From assembly GCF_030694375.1 (NCBI RefSeq), contig NZ_JAUXYL010000038.1, positions 248,001 through 312,000 of the forward strand: a stretch of 64,000 bases of DNA. The letters run 5' to 3'. Source of the DNA: Algoriphagus sp. (GTDB taxonomy: Bacteria > Bacteroidota > Bacteroidia > Cytophagales > Cyclobacteriaceae). Both the position numbers and the translations under genes were made by a program. Positions 19,139-28,309 of this stretch are shown one piece after another. Position 1 is the stretch's first letter; each line of letters opens with the position of its first letter. The notes under the pieces were generated by a model, which worked only from the letters and a program-made list of their open reading frames with translations, was not told the origin of the DNA and ran no database searches.

Positions 19139-19160
19139 CCGGCGGGGGTGACCTCGCCGG
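19139..19160 (+). other. GC-rich hairpin between atpA and atpG
   Basis: Stem CCGGCG / CGCCGG (19139-19144 and 19155-19160), extended inward by G-C pairs, without a T-run after it. It stands out in an AT-rich gap and may stabilise or process the mRNA between the two genes; it is not a typical terminator. Confidence 0.5.
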
Positions 19161-19183
19161 ATTGATAGAATTACAACTCACTG

Positions 19184-20053
19184 ATGGCTAATCTTAAGGA
19201 AGTAAAGCAGCGAATCACCTCGGTAATCTCCACACAGCAGATCACCAAGGCCATGAAGATGGTGTCCGCCGCCAAACTGAGAAGGGCACAGGACAAAATC
19301 ATTCAGATGCGTCCCTACTCTCAGAAGTTGACCGCTATTCTGAACAACGTGTCTGCGGCCTCGGAAGGTGCCACCGACCTGGTTTATGCGCAGAAGCGAG
19401 AGGTGAAGAAGGTGCTGCTGATCCCCATTACTTCGGACAAGGGACTCTGCGGAGCGTTCAACTCCAACGTGTTAAAAGCGACCAATCTTGCCATTCGTGA
19501 GCAATTTGTGGGTGCTGATATTACTGTAATGCCTATTGGCAAGAAGTCATTGGAGTATTTCAAAAAGACGAGCTATCCAAGAATCGAAGATTACTCCACA
19601 CTTTTTCTGAATCTTTCTTCTGATGCGATCCGCGAAGCGGCAAATTATGCCATGGATGCATTCGTTGCGGGGGAGTTTGATCAGGTAGTTTTGGTATTCA
19701 ACGAATTCAAAAACGTAGCGACTCAGTTTGTTAGAACCGAGCAATTTCTTCCGATGGCAGCTGTGGCGACTGAAAAAGTCACGGTAGAGACGGATTATAT
19801 CCTGGAGCCTTCCCGCGAGTTTATCATCGAGGAGTTGGTGCCAAAGGCCTTGCGGGTGCAATTCCTCAAAGCCATCCTGGAGAGCAATGCTTCAGAGCAT
19901 GGCGCCCGAATGACAGCGATGGATAAGGCTACCGAAAACGCCGGAGACTTGCTCAAAGAATTGAAATTGATGTACAACAGAACCCGTCAGGCAGCCATTA
20001 CCAACGAAATCCTCGAGATCGTATCCGGTGCCAATGCCCTTGCCGGAAAGTAA
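19184..20053 (+). CDS. atpG: ATP synthase F1 subunit gamma
   Basis: Central rotor shaft of F1. The N-terminal coiled-coil half (ANLKEVKQRITSVISTQQIT and KAMKMVSAAKLRRAQ) and the C-terminal half (SEHGARMTAMDKATENAG, then LYNRTRQAAITNEILEIVSGA in part) are the two conserved ends of the family. 289 residues. It is the last gene of the operon and is followed by a hairpin terminator. Confidence 0.97.
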   Translation: MANLKEVKQRITSVISTQQITKAMKMVSAAKLRRAQDKIIQMRPYSQKLTAILNNVSAASEGATDLVYAQKREVKKVLLIPITSDKGLCGAFNSNVLKATNLAIREQFVGADITVMPIGKKSLEYFKKTSYPRIEDYSTLFLNLSSDAIREAANYAMDAFVAGEFDQVVLVFNEFKNVATQFVRTEQFLPMAAVATEKVTVETDYILEPSREFIIEELVPKALRVQFLKAILESNASEHGARMTAMDKATENAGDLLKELKLMYNRTRQAAITNEILEIVSGANALAGK

Positions 20054-20076
20054 TCAAGCAATAGGTCCCAAAATAG

Positions 20077-20107
20077 AACCACAGCTCGTCAGGGTTGTGG
20101 TTTTTTT
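20077..20107 (+). terminator. Terminator of the atp operon
   Basis: Stem AACCACA / TGTGGTT (20078-20084 and 20096-20102) with an 11-base loop and a T-run directly after. It isolates the ATP synthase operon from the Dnd island that begins about 130 bases downstream. Confidence 0.8.
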
Positions 20108-20234
20108 GGTTTTGAATAGGAAGGGTTCCCGCTGATTTCACTTAGTTTTCCGATAAAAACCCAGTTTGAAAAGACGCTAAATAGGGTTATTATTATGGAT
20201 ATTTTAGAAAATTAAATTTTTAGACTTCCCAAAT

Positions 20235-21557
20235 ATGGCTCTCAATCTTCAATTCATTGAACAAGAGATAATTGACCAATTTATTTACGATGAATCCAGC
20301 AGGCCATGGATCGTAGGATTTAGTGGCGGAAAAGATAGTACTATGCTTCTTCAAGTAGTTTGGAGAGCATTGAGAAAAATTGATCCCGTAATTCTAAATC
20401 AAAGAAGGATCTATATCGTGTGTAATGACACGATGGTTGAAAATCCCCGTATTGTTAAATTCATCAAGAAAACACTAGAGCGAATTCAGATTGCTGCTAG
20501 GGAAGAAGGGATGCCAATTACTGTTCATGAGACTACTCCTCAATTGGAGGATAGTTTCTGGGTAAGGTTGATAGGTCTAGGGTATCCTGCTCCAAATAGA
20601 TTTGTTAGATGGTGTACAGAACGATTAAAGATTAATCCTACCACCCAATTCATCAAAGAAAAAATTGGAGAACAAGGTGAGGCTATAATTCTTTTAGGTA
20701 CTCGAAGTGCGGAAAGTGCAAATAGAGCTAAATCAATTGCTAAGCATGAACGAAAAGGGAAAAGATTAAGAAAACACCAATTGCCAAGCGCTTGGGTTTT
20801 TGCTCCAATAAAAGATGTGACTACTAATGAAGTCTGGCAATACCTAAACCAGGTTCCGCCTCCTTGGGGAGGAACTCATAAAGAGCTTGTGACGCTCTAC
20901 AGAAATGCCAATGCTGGGGATTGTCCTTTGGTAATTGATGAAACTACTCCAAGTTGTGGAAGCAGCCGATTTGGTTGCTGGACTTGTACTGTTGTAAACA
21001 AAGATAAGTCAATGGAAGGATTGATTGAGAATGGAGAAGAATGGATGCAACCCTTGTCAGAAATTCGTGATTTTCTTGTTGAAACTAGAGATAATCCTGA
21101 GCAGTACCGAGATCGGAGAAGGAGAAATGGAGAAATCAAAGAAAATATTTGGGGGCCTTACCTTTTTAAAACAAGAGCTGAAATTCTGAGAAGAATTTTA
21201 GTAGCTCAAAAAGAAATTCAAAAGGAAGAACGAGCTGAATTGATCACTCAACAAGAATTGGTTTTGATTCAGTACCATTGGTTTAGAGATTCATTCTTTG
21301 AAATCAAAGTTTCTGATATTTTTAATGAAGTATTCCGAAATAACATCGATATGAGCAAACAAGAAGAAAAACAGCGAGAGGAAGAAGAACTTCTTTCTAA
21401 ATCTTGTAAAGAAGAGCCTTTAGACCTAAAATTCATTATGGATGGTCTCGCTTTGCAAAAGACCAAAACACTTTTAATGCGGAAAAGAGGATTGCAGGCT
21501 GATTTGGAAAACAGACTTGATCAGCTTATTAATGAGATAAAAGAAGCTAAGCAATGA
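20235..21557 (+). CDS. dndC: DNA phosphorothioation sulfurtransferase DndC
   Basis: PAPS-reductase-fold protein of the Dnd system that adenylates and/or carries sulfur during replacement of a non-bridging DNA phosphate oxygen by sulfur. The ATP pyrophosphatase loop SGGKDS is at residues 30-35. Five cysteines suited to an iron-sulfur cluster are at 127 (VRWCTERLK), 230, 241, 248 and 251 (GDCPL, PSCGSS, GCWTC), the arrangement typical of DndC. The C-terminal third is charged and helical. 440 residues is slightly short but complete. The stop overlaps the dndD start (ATGA), so the two are translationally coupled. Base composition is more AT-rich than the preceding atp genes, consistent with acquisition by transfer. 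Confidence 0.93.
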   Translation: MALNLQFIEQEIIDQFIYDESSRPWIVGFSGGKDSTMLLQVVWRALRKIDPVILNQRRIYIVCNDTMVENPRIVKFIKKTLERIQIAAREEGMPITVHETTPQLEDSFWVRLIGLGYPAPNRFVRWCTERLKINPTTQFIKEKIGEQGEAIILLGTRSAESANRAKSIAKHERKGKRLRKHQLPSAWVFAPIKDVTTNEVWQYLNQVPPPWGGTHKELVTLYRNANAGDCPLVIDETTPSCGSSRFGCWTCTVVNKDKSMEGLIENGEEWMQPLSEIRDFLVETRDNPEQYRDRRRRNGEIKENIWGPYLFKTRAEILRRILVAQKEIQKEERAELITQQELVLIQYHWFRDSFFEIKVSDIFNEVFRNNIDMSKQEEKQREEEELLSKSCKEEPLDLKFIMDGLALQKTKTLLMRKRGLQADLENRLDQLINEIKEAKQ

Positions 21558-23647
21558 TTATAAAGGATATAGAGCTTAATAATTTTCGAATTTACCAGGG
21601 ATCCAATTTGATTGAACTTAGTCCGGAAGAGGGCAAGAACATTATCTTGGTGAGTGGGAGAAATGGATTTGGGAAAACGACCTTTTTAATGTCCTTAGTT
21701 TGGTGTCTTTATGGTCGTCAAATGCAGGAAGTGGACGACTTATATAAAAAAGAGATCTCTGACCAAGGTTCTTACGCTAAATACATCGCAAATAGCCTAA
21801 ACCGAAAAGCTAAGGTTGATGGGCAAAACACATTTTTTGTTTCAATCACTTTTTCAGAAGTAAACATTAAAGAAGTTCCCTGCAAAGAAATCAAAATCAA
21901 AAGGAGCTTCAACATACTAACCAGTACAAGCGAAGAAGTTGAGATTCTGATTGATGGAAGAGCAAGTGAGCTTTCCAAAGAAGTTGGTCCAGAAATCTTT
22001 ATTCGCGATTTTATAATGCCTATTGAAATCGCCAAGTTTTTCTTCTTTGATGCTGAGAAGATAGTAAGCTTGGCAGAAGTAAATACGCCTGAACAGAAAA
22101 GAGCTCTAAGTAAAGCTTATTCTGAAGTTTTGGGTATTAAAAAATATGAAGATCTGAAGGCAGAACTGGAAGGTCTTCAAATTAAAATCCGCCAAGAATC
22201 TGCTAGTGCCTCTGAAAAAGCCGAATTCAAAAAGCTGGAAGCTGAACTTTCAACTATTGATGAACAAATTCAGGAGTATCATCAGAACATTGATGAATCT
22301 AGAGAAAAGCGAAATGAAAAGAATAAAGACATTCGAGATATACAAGAAAAGTTAATTAAATCAGGAAGCTTAATAACTGTAGAGGAACTCCAAGAATTTA
22401 GAGAACGTGAAAATGTTCTTGTAAGGAAGCAGGAAATCCTTCAAAACGACCTCAAGGATTCCTATGAATTTATTCCATTTGCTATCGCAGCAGGCAAGTT
22501 ACTTGAAGTAGAAGACCAATTAGAAAACGAGGCCAATTTTAAAGCTGCCCAGTACAAAGAAGAAAATATTAGTGGCGTAACTGGTAAAATTCTAACAGAT
22601 TTATTGAACATAGAAAAACCTAAAAACCTAACAATTGACCATCAAATCCATTCTTGGTATTCGACCACATTTGAGAAATTAATTAGGAAGCATTTTTTTG
22701 ACAATTCACCTGCATTACCATCTGATTTTGAACTGATTCATGATTTTTCTGATTCAGAAAGAGCTCGATTAAATTCTCTGCTAAACAACATCAAACTATC
22801 CTTTAGAGAAAAATTCAAAACCATCAATTCTGAGTACATTTTTACGAAAAATGAGGTAAATGGAATTAGGAGAAAAATAAGGGATGCTGAGAGCAATCAA
22901 GAAGATCCAATTATTGAATCTTACCGAAATCAAAAAGACGCACTTCAAAAGGAGGTGGTTAAAATTGAAGAAAATATAGATTCATTTAATCGTGCGGTAG
23001 GTGACTTAATGGGACGAAAAACCCAATTGAATAAGAAAATTGAGGAGTTAAGTAGGAAATTGGAAGTATCAGATCAAAAGAAAGAAAAAGACACCGTTCT
23101 TTCCAGACAAATTGTAATTCTTAAAAACTTTATCTCAGAGTTCAAGACAAAAAAGAAGCAATCTCTTGAAAAGCAGATATTTGAAGGTCTTTCTACCTTG
23201 TTGCACAAAAAAGGGTTTATAAGAAATGTGGAAGTCAACATCATCGGAGAAGATATTGACATCGTCCTTCGTAATGGAAGAGGTGAGGAAATTAAAAAGG
23301 AATCCTTAAGTAAAGGTGAACAACAGATGTATGCCACATCCATACTAAGAGGTCTTGTCGAAGAAAGTGACTTCGAATTCCCGGTATTCATTGATTCTCC
23401 AATGCAGAAGTTTGACGAACAGCATGCAGAAAACATTGTGAAATATTTCTATCCGAACGTTTCTGATCAAGTTGTTTTGTTTCCGTTGATTAATAAGGAA
23501 ATGACAGAATCAGAGTTTAATCTTCTTTTCAATAAGATTGCAAAAACTTATTTGATCAATAATGTAAATGAAGACAGTAGTGAGTTCATGGGGATTGATC
23601 CCAAGATTTTTTTAGCCACTTATAATAACATGTACAATGCTAATTAA
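21554..23647 (+). CDS. dndD: DNA phosphorothioation SMC/Rad50-like ATPase DndD
   Basis: ATPase of the Dnd modification complex, thought to act on DNA structure or nicking during sulfur insertion. The N-terminal half of the ABC ATPase contains Walker A (GRNGFGKT, about residues 35-42). A long coiled coil fills about 200-540. The C-terminal half has the signature LSKGEQQMYATSILRGL, Walker B FPVFIDSP and the downstream QVVLFPL segment. 697 residues fits the family. dndE begins within the last codons of this gene. Confidence 0.92.
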   Translation: MIIKDIELNNFRIYQGSNLIELSPEEGKNIILVSGRNGFGKTTFLMSLVWCLYGRQMQEVDDLYKKEISDQGSYAKYIANSLNRKAKVDGQNTFFVSITFSEVNIKEVPCKEIKIKRSFNILTSTSEEVEILIDGRASELSKEVGPEIFIRDFIMPIEIAKFFFFDAEKIVSLAEVNTPEQKRALSKAYSEVLGIKKYEDLKAELEGLQIKIRQESASASEKAEFKKLEAELSTIDEQIQEYHQNIDESREKRNEKNKDIRDIQEKLIKSGSLITVEELQEFRERENVLVRKQEILQNDLKDSYEFIPFAIAAGKLLEVEDQLENEANFKAAQYKEENISGVTGKILTDLLNIEKPKNLTIDHQIHSWYSTTFEKLIRKHFFDNSPALPSDFELIHDFSDSERARLNSLLNNIKLSFREKFKTINSEYIFTKNEVNGIRRKIRDAESNQEDPIIESYRNQKDALQKEVVKIEENIDSFNRAVGDLMGRKTQLNKKIEELSRKLEVSDQKKEKDTVLSRQIVILKNFISEFKTKKKQSLEKQIFEGLSTLLHKKGFIRNVEVNIIGEDIDIVLRNGRGEEIKKESLSKGEQQMYATSILRGLVEESDFEFPVFIDSPMQKFDEQHAENIVKYFYPNVSDQVVLFPLINKEMTESEFNLLFNKIAKTYLINNVNEDSSEFMGIDPKIFLATYNNMYNAN

Positions 23648-25202
23648 TATTAGAACCTCTGAGGCTAATAAACAGGTAGTCCAGGATTTATCGAGAAAAG
23701 TATTTCCGGGAGCATCAGAGAATTATATTTCTAGAGTTGCTTTGGCCTATTCACTAAGCAGAGGAGCGAAACTTGATTTGGAAAAGGATCTTTTAGATGG
23801 AAAAGGGAAAGAATACAAAGACGACATTCTTTTTGGGAATTACAGAACCTTTTACATCGCAATGATTTGCCAACACTATGGAATTTACAAGTCAGATGCT
23901 AACATCGGAAAGTATGTCAAGATGCATGTTGATCATGGACTTTCCTTGATGAATAAAATTTTTGAAGAGAGTAAGAATTACACTGGACTGGATTTCATTT
24001 TGGAGCAAGTAGAACAAGGGATTGATCTATTGTCCGAGAGTGAATTCACCAACGATGCTATTATTTTTGATGAAAAGACAAGAGGGCTTCGAGTCAAAAA
24101 CAAGGAGTATTATCTAGGCCCAATTGATATCCGAGTAGGAGAATCGTTTGAAGGAGAGGAAATCTTCTTCAAAATGAATAATTCATCCATACATAATAAT
24201 GCCCACGTTGCAGTTGCTGGCAATAGCGGCACTGGGAAAACCTATTTTGCGAATAGCGTTTTAAAACAAATTGTAAAAGAATCTGGAGGAAAGGTCAATT
24301 TCATTTTTTTGGATTTCAAGGGATTGTCTGAGGAGGACGAAAAAAAGAATGCAGACTTCTTTGAGTCTACAAAATGCGAATTGATAAAAGCTCCTCACAA
24401 AGCTTTTCCTGTCAATCCAATTTCATTTATTGATAACGTGAATGAGAAAAACCGGATTATGGGAATCAACAAGTTGGTCGATATCATTTGCAGCCAAACC
24501 AATCTGGGTAAGATTCAGCAGCAAACACTTAAGGATTCAATTAAAGATGCCTTTGCTGAATCAAAAGGTGGACAATTTCCTACCTTCAAAGTGATCTTGG
24601 AGAAAGTCAAAGAAAGGGAGGGAGCAAAGGTAAGTTCACTTCGGGAAATCCTGGAAGGTCTGGCTGAGCTTGACTTGTTTGCAAATACAACAGATTCCAA
24701 CAACGAATTCCTAAACAAGAACTACTACTTAAGCCTGTCAGGTGATTTATCAAAAAATATCAGATTTACTTCTGTTTTCTTGATAATCAACTACATATAC
24801 AATACATTTATGAATATGGAAAAAGCCCCCATAGAGGGTGATTTCCAAGGAATGCGTTACGTGTTGTTGATAGATGAGGCGCATACCATTTTTAAGGAGA
24901 AGAAATCTCAGGATTTGTTGGAGAAGATTTTAAGGGAGATTCGATCTCAGGGAGTATCGGTGATGTTATTGTCCCAGGGAATTGAAGAGTTTAACCAACC
25001 TTCATTTGATTTTAGCAGCATGTGTGAGACAGCATTCCTTTTTGATATCAAGGACAAGGTTAATTTGAAGCTTATGCAAAAATTTATGGGAGTCGGAGAC
25101 AAGGATGCGATGCGACTAAAGTCAAGCATGGAAAAAATTCAGAAATATCAATTAGTTTCTAATTTAAAAGAGTTTAAAGTAGGGGAATTGTTTAAAGCCT
25201 GA
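23637..25202 (+). CDS. dndE: DndE fused to a HerA/FtsK-type P-loop ATPase
   Basis: Residues 1 to about 115 match DndE, the small protein that binds nicked DNA and is needed for phosphorothioation: IRTSEANKQVVQDLSRK, then KEYKDDILFGNYRTFYIAMICQ in part, then KYVKMHVDHGLSLM. Ordinary DndE is about 110-130 residues. Here it continues into an ATPase of about 330 residues with Walker A GNSGTGKT (195-202), a strand VNFIFLDFKG, Walker B YVLLIDEAH (408-416, acidic Asp413/Glu414), a sensor-like LLSQGIEEF and a C-terminal ETAFLFDIKD segment, as in HerA/FtsK/VirD4-like DNA motor proteins. Start ATG 23637 overlaps dndD by 11 bases. DndH of the known restriction module is also a HerA-type ATPase; whether this fusion replaces it is inference. 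Confidence 0.88.
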   Translation: MLINIRTSEANKQVVQDLSRKVFPGASENYISRVALAYSLSRGAKLDLEKDLLDGKGKEYKDDILFGNYRTFYIAMICQHYGIYKSDANIGKYVKMHVDHGLSLMNKIFEESKNYTGLDFILEQVEQGIDLLSESEFTNDAIIFDEKTRGLRVKNKEYYLGPIDIRVGESFEGEEIFFKMNNSSIHNNAHVAVAGNSGTGKTYFANSVLKQIVKESGGKVNFIFLDFKGLSEEDEKKNADFFESTKCELIKAPHKAFPVNPISFIDNVNEKNRIMGINKLVDIICSQTNLGKIQQQTLKDSIKDAFAESKGGQFPTFKVILEKVKEREGAKVSSLREILEGLAELDLFANTTDSNNEFLNKNYYLSLSGDLSKNIRFTSVFLIINYIYNTFMNMEKAPIEGDFQGMRYVLLIDEAHTIFKEKKSQDLLEKILREIRSQGVSVMLLSQGIEEFNQPSFDFSSMCETAFLFDIKDKVNLKLMQKFMGVGDKDAMRLKSSMEKIQKYQLVSNLKEFKVGELFKA

Positions 25203-25219
25203 TAAAATTGTTCTTAAAT

Positions 25220-25822
25220 ATGATGAAGATCGGATTACCCAAAATATTTACTGATAGGCAATGGAGGATACTTAAAGATTGTAGAAATACAAATCAAGAA
25301 GAAGAGTTTCAATGGAGAATTTTGAATATTTTAATACCCTTTGTAGTAATACTTCTCCCATCTATTGCAGGTGCCTTTTTTAAAATAGAGAATTTTGATT
25401 TCTTTTCTAAAATTTTTAACGGGAGTGTCTCTTTGCTAGGAATTAATATATTGCTTACCATGTCTAGCTTTTTAATAAATGTTACTAAGTCTCACAAAAA
25501 TAAGAAAGAAGATCAAGATGAAGGTGAAGATGATAAGTTAGATCAAGATGTTTTATATTTAAGAGGAAGATTAGATTTATATCGAAACATATTATTGATT
25601 ATTGGAATAGTGTGCTATATTTCTCCAATAATTTTTTCTGAGTATGTTTCGGATACTTCATTTTATGTTTTTACCGTCTTTTCTTTTTTTGTTTTAGTAC
25701 TGTCTGTTTTGATAGGTAATTATATGTTTATAATAAAAGATGACTTTTTCAAAAGGACCTTTTATTCTGAAATTAGTGAAACAGTGATTAGTGCTAGGAA
25801 TAATTTTGATAAAAAGTTTTAA
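25220..25822 (+). CDS. Four-helix membrane protein of the Dnd operon, unknown function
   Basis: I do not recognise this protein. It has about 200 residues, two pairs of hydrophobic helices (roughly residues 38-58, 66-88, 120-140 and 145-168) and between them a cytoplasmic loop rich in Lys, Glu and Asp (KSHKNKKEDQDEGEDDK). The ATG at 25220 is preferred over a TTG at 25208; it lies 17 bases after the dndE stop, and dndB begins two bases after its own stop, so it is part of the operon. The sequence is strikingly AT-rich with a run of poly-U-like codons. Membrane proteins with paired helices embedded in defence operons often act as membrane-damaging effectors; that role here is inference. Confidence 0.7.
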   Translation: MMKIGLPKIFTDRQWRILKDCRNTNQEEEFQWRILNILIPFVVILLPSIAGAFFKIENFDFFSKIFNGSVSLLGINILLTMSSFLINVTKSHKNKKEDQDEGEDDKLDQDVLYLRGRLDLYRNILLIIGIVCYISPIIFSEYVSDTSFYVFTVFSFFVLVLSVLIGNYMFIIKDDFFKRTFYSEISETVISARNNFDKKF

Positions 25823-25824
25823 TT

Positions 25825-27144
25825 ATGTTGAGAGATAGGACTATTCTTGCGCAGAAAGTAACTCAAAATAATCAAGAGTTTTTTATCGGAATTTTTTCTA
25901 TAAGAGATCTTTTGAAGTTTACTAGGTATACGAAAAGATTAATTGTAGGCTATGATGATGATAATCTTCCAATATACAACAATGAGATACAAAGAAATGT
26001 TGAATCTAGTAGAGTAGAAAAGATTTCAGATTTTCTTATTTATGATCCAGATGCGATCTTTCCTACTAATTTAGTGATTTCCATTCCAAGCCCAGTTATT
26101 TCAAGAATTGAAGAAGGAAGTGTTTTCCAAATTGAGCTTTTGGAAGAGGTATTTGATGAAATAAATGTTGCTGGTGGACATGTTCACTTGACAATAATTG
26201 ATGGTCAACATAGATTGAAAGGAATTGAAAGAGCATTTCAAAGATTGAATCTTGAAATCCAAACACTAGAAAAAGTTGTGACAAGGTCAAGTAATCAGGA
26301 TTTACTGAATCAACTTTCCTCAAAAAGGCAGTTGTTAGATAGACTATATAATATAGAGCTTATTGTTTCATTCTTCATTGACCCGACTTTGGAGTTTCAA
26401 GCAATGATTTTCTCGACAATAAATCGAACCCAAAAGTCAGTTTCCCAAAGTTTAGTATACAGTTTGTTTGGACTGAGCACCTCTGATTCACCACAAAAAA
26501 CTGCCCTAGAGGTGGTGTTGAGCTTAAATGGTTACGAAAAATCACCGTTTTTCAATAGAATAAAGCTGTATGGGGGTGCTTATGAACGTAATCAAGTTCC
26601 TCCCTTGACACAAGCTGCTATGGTAAAGTCGATTATTGACCGAATTTCTTTTTCTCTACGAGAAGCAGAGAATGATAGATATAGGAGTAGACGGGATTTG
26701 ATAAAAGGGATTAATAGTAAGCTATTTTTTAGGAAATACTATGCAACTAACCAAGATTTGTTTATTAGCGATATTATGTATGCTTTTTTTACCGCGGTAA
26801 GGAATACTTTTGTAAATAATAATGGTCAGTCGTACTGGGATTTAGATTCTTCGGGTAGACCAGTTAATATTTTACAAACCACTGCAGGTTATTCTGCACT
26901 ATTGGATTTATTGGAAGATATTTTAGAGAAAGAGCCTAACGATGAATTAAGAGATAAAGTTGAAGTATATGAAAAATATTTAAGTTTAGCTAGAGGGCTA
27001 AATTTTGGAGATATTGGTAGATACGCATTTACAAGTATATCGAGAACTATTTTGTATTTGGATATGAGTCTTGCAATCTGGCCGGGTTCTTCATCAGATA
27101 CTAGACATGAAAAATTAACTGGGATACTGTCTAGAGGAAGGTAG
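25825..27144 (+). CDS. dndB: DGQHR-domain protein, DndB-like
   Basis: The family motif DGQHR is present at residues 126-130 (LTIIDGQHRLKGIERAF), with the accompanying RNVESSRVEKISDFL upstream and MIFSTINRTQKSVSQSL downstream, as in DndB and related DGQHR proteins. DndB is known as a DNA-binding regulator of dnd expression and is not essential for modification. 439 residues. Here it is the last gene of the operon, not the first, and it overlaps the convergent cysteine desulfurase gene by 14 bases. DpdB of the 7-deazaguanine pathway also has a DGQHR domain, but the dndCDE neighbours favour DndB. Confidence 0.82.
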   Translation: MLRDRTILAQKVTQNNQEFFIGIFSIRDLLKFTRYTKRLIVGYDDDNLPIYNNEIQRNVESSRVEKISDFLIYDPDAIFPTNLVISIPSPVISRIEEGSVFQIELLEEVFDEINVAGGHVHLTIIDGQHRLKGIERAFQRLNLEIQTLEKVVTRSSNQDLLNQLSSKRQLLDRLYNIELIVSFFIDPTLEFQAMIFSTINRTQKSVSQSLVYSLFGLSTSDSPQKTALEVVLSLNGYEKSPFFNRIKLYGGAYERNQVPPLTQAAMVKSIIDRISFSLREAENDRYRSRRDLIKGINSKLFFRKYYATNQDLFISDIMYAFFTAVRNTFVNNNGQSYWDLDSSGRPVNILQTTAGYSALLDLLEDILEKEPNDELRDKVEVYEKYLSLARGLNFGDIGRYAFTSISRTILYLDMSLAIWPGSSSDTRHEKLTGILSRGR

Positions 27145-28309
27145 TATTTAGTGATCTAAGATATACTATGTTTTTTTTAATCGCGAGAATCACATGGTTG
27201 AGATTGATTAATTTGTCGCAATTTGACAATCTTATACAATTAAATGCTTCAAATTCAGAAAGTCCCATAGCTAAAAGAACATGGGATGGTTCAATAGAAG
27301 CGGCGGTACAAGCACTTCCATTACTAACCGTAATCATAGGGGAATCAGCTTCGGGATTGCTTAGTCCCATAATGAGTGCTTCACTGTCCACCCCTTCAAA
27401 ACCAATATTTGTAACATTGTAAAGTCTTTGATCTCGATTACCGTTAATCCAGGTGCCTTCAATTTTTAGAAGTTCTGCTTCCAAGTAATCTCGCATTTCA
27501 CGGATTTTGGCTTCGTTTTCCGCCATTTCCAGATGGGCGAACTTGCAGGCTTTTCCTAGGCCTACAATTCCTGGGACATTTAGCGTTCCACTCCGCATTC
27601 CCCGTTCATGACCACCTCCATGAAGTAGTGCAGGTATTTTGATTCGATTTTTTCGTTGTCGGATGAATAGTGCTCCAACACCCTTTGGGCCATAGATTTT
27701 GTGTGCAGAAAAACAAAGTAGATCAATTCCTAATTCATCCACATTTACGGGAATCTTGCCGACGGATTGGGTACAATCACTCATAAAAAGTGCTCCTTTT
27801 CCATGCGCGAATTCCGAGATTTCTTGAATCGGCTGGATGACTCCTGTTTCATTGTTGACATGCATTACAGATACTAAGATGGTGTCAGATCGGATGGCTT
27901 GTTTGACAACATTAAAGTCAAGTAGTCCATCATTTTGTACCGGAAGGTAAGTGACCTCAAATCCTTTTGTTTCCAAATACCTGCAGGTATCCAAAACCGC
28001 ACTATGCTCAGTAGAGACGGTGACAATATGTTTTCCTTTTTGAGAATAAGCCTCCGCTATTCCTTTGATGGCAATGTTAATTGCCTCTGTTGCTCCGCTT
28101 GTGAAAGTGATCTCGTGAGTGTCCGCCCCGATTAGATCTGCCACTTGTTGTCTAGCTTTTTTCACCGCTTCGTGTGCAGAAACTCCAAATCGGTGTGTAG
28201 ATGCAGCATTGGCAAAGTTGTGAGTTAAAAAAGGCATCATTTCCTCCAAAACCCTAGGGTCAATGGGCGTTGTGGCATTATTATCGAGGTAGATGATTTC
28301 TTGATTCAT
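27131..28309 (-). CDS. Cysteine desulfurase (DndA/IscS/NifS type)
   Basis: PLP enzyme that takes sulfur from cysteine as a protein persulfide. Lys204 in FSAHKIYGPKG binds PLP and Cys334 in SNGSACTAAS is the persulfide residue; the N-terminus IYLDNNATTPIDP is typical. Length 392. It lies tail-to-tail with dndB and is probably the sulfur donor DndA for DndC, but it could also be the housekeeping desulfurase. Its start overlaps the stop of the upstream gene at 28306 (ATGA), so it is translated in an operon with two genes of unknown function. Base composition is closer to the chromosome than to dndE-dndB. Confidence 0.92.
   Translation of the reverse strand: MNQEIIYLDNNATTPIDPRVLEEMMPFLTHNFANAASTHRFGVSAHEAVKKARQQVADLIGADTHEITFTSGATEAINIAIKGIAEAYSQKGKHIVTVSTEHSAVLDTCRYLETKGFEVTYLPVQNDGLLDFNVVKQAIRSDTILVSVMHVNNETGVIQPIQEISEFAHGKGALFMSDCTQSVGKIPVNVDELGIDLLCFSAHKIYGPKGVGALFIRQRKNRIKIPALLHGGGHERGMRSGTLNVPGIVGLGKACKFAHLEMAENEAKIREMRDYLEAELLKIEGTWINGNRDQRLYNVTNIGFEGVDSEALIMGLSNPEADSPMITVSNGSACTAASIEPSHVLLAMGLSEFEAFNCIRLSNCDKLINLNHVILAIKKNIVYLRSLNTTFL

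Noticed and set aside
25825..27144. DpdB-type (7-deazaguanine pathway) assignment of the DGQHR protein.
   Set aside because: No dpdA or other dpd genes are near, while dndC, dndD and dndE are directly upstream.
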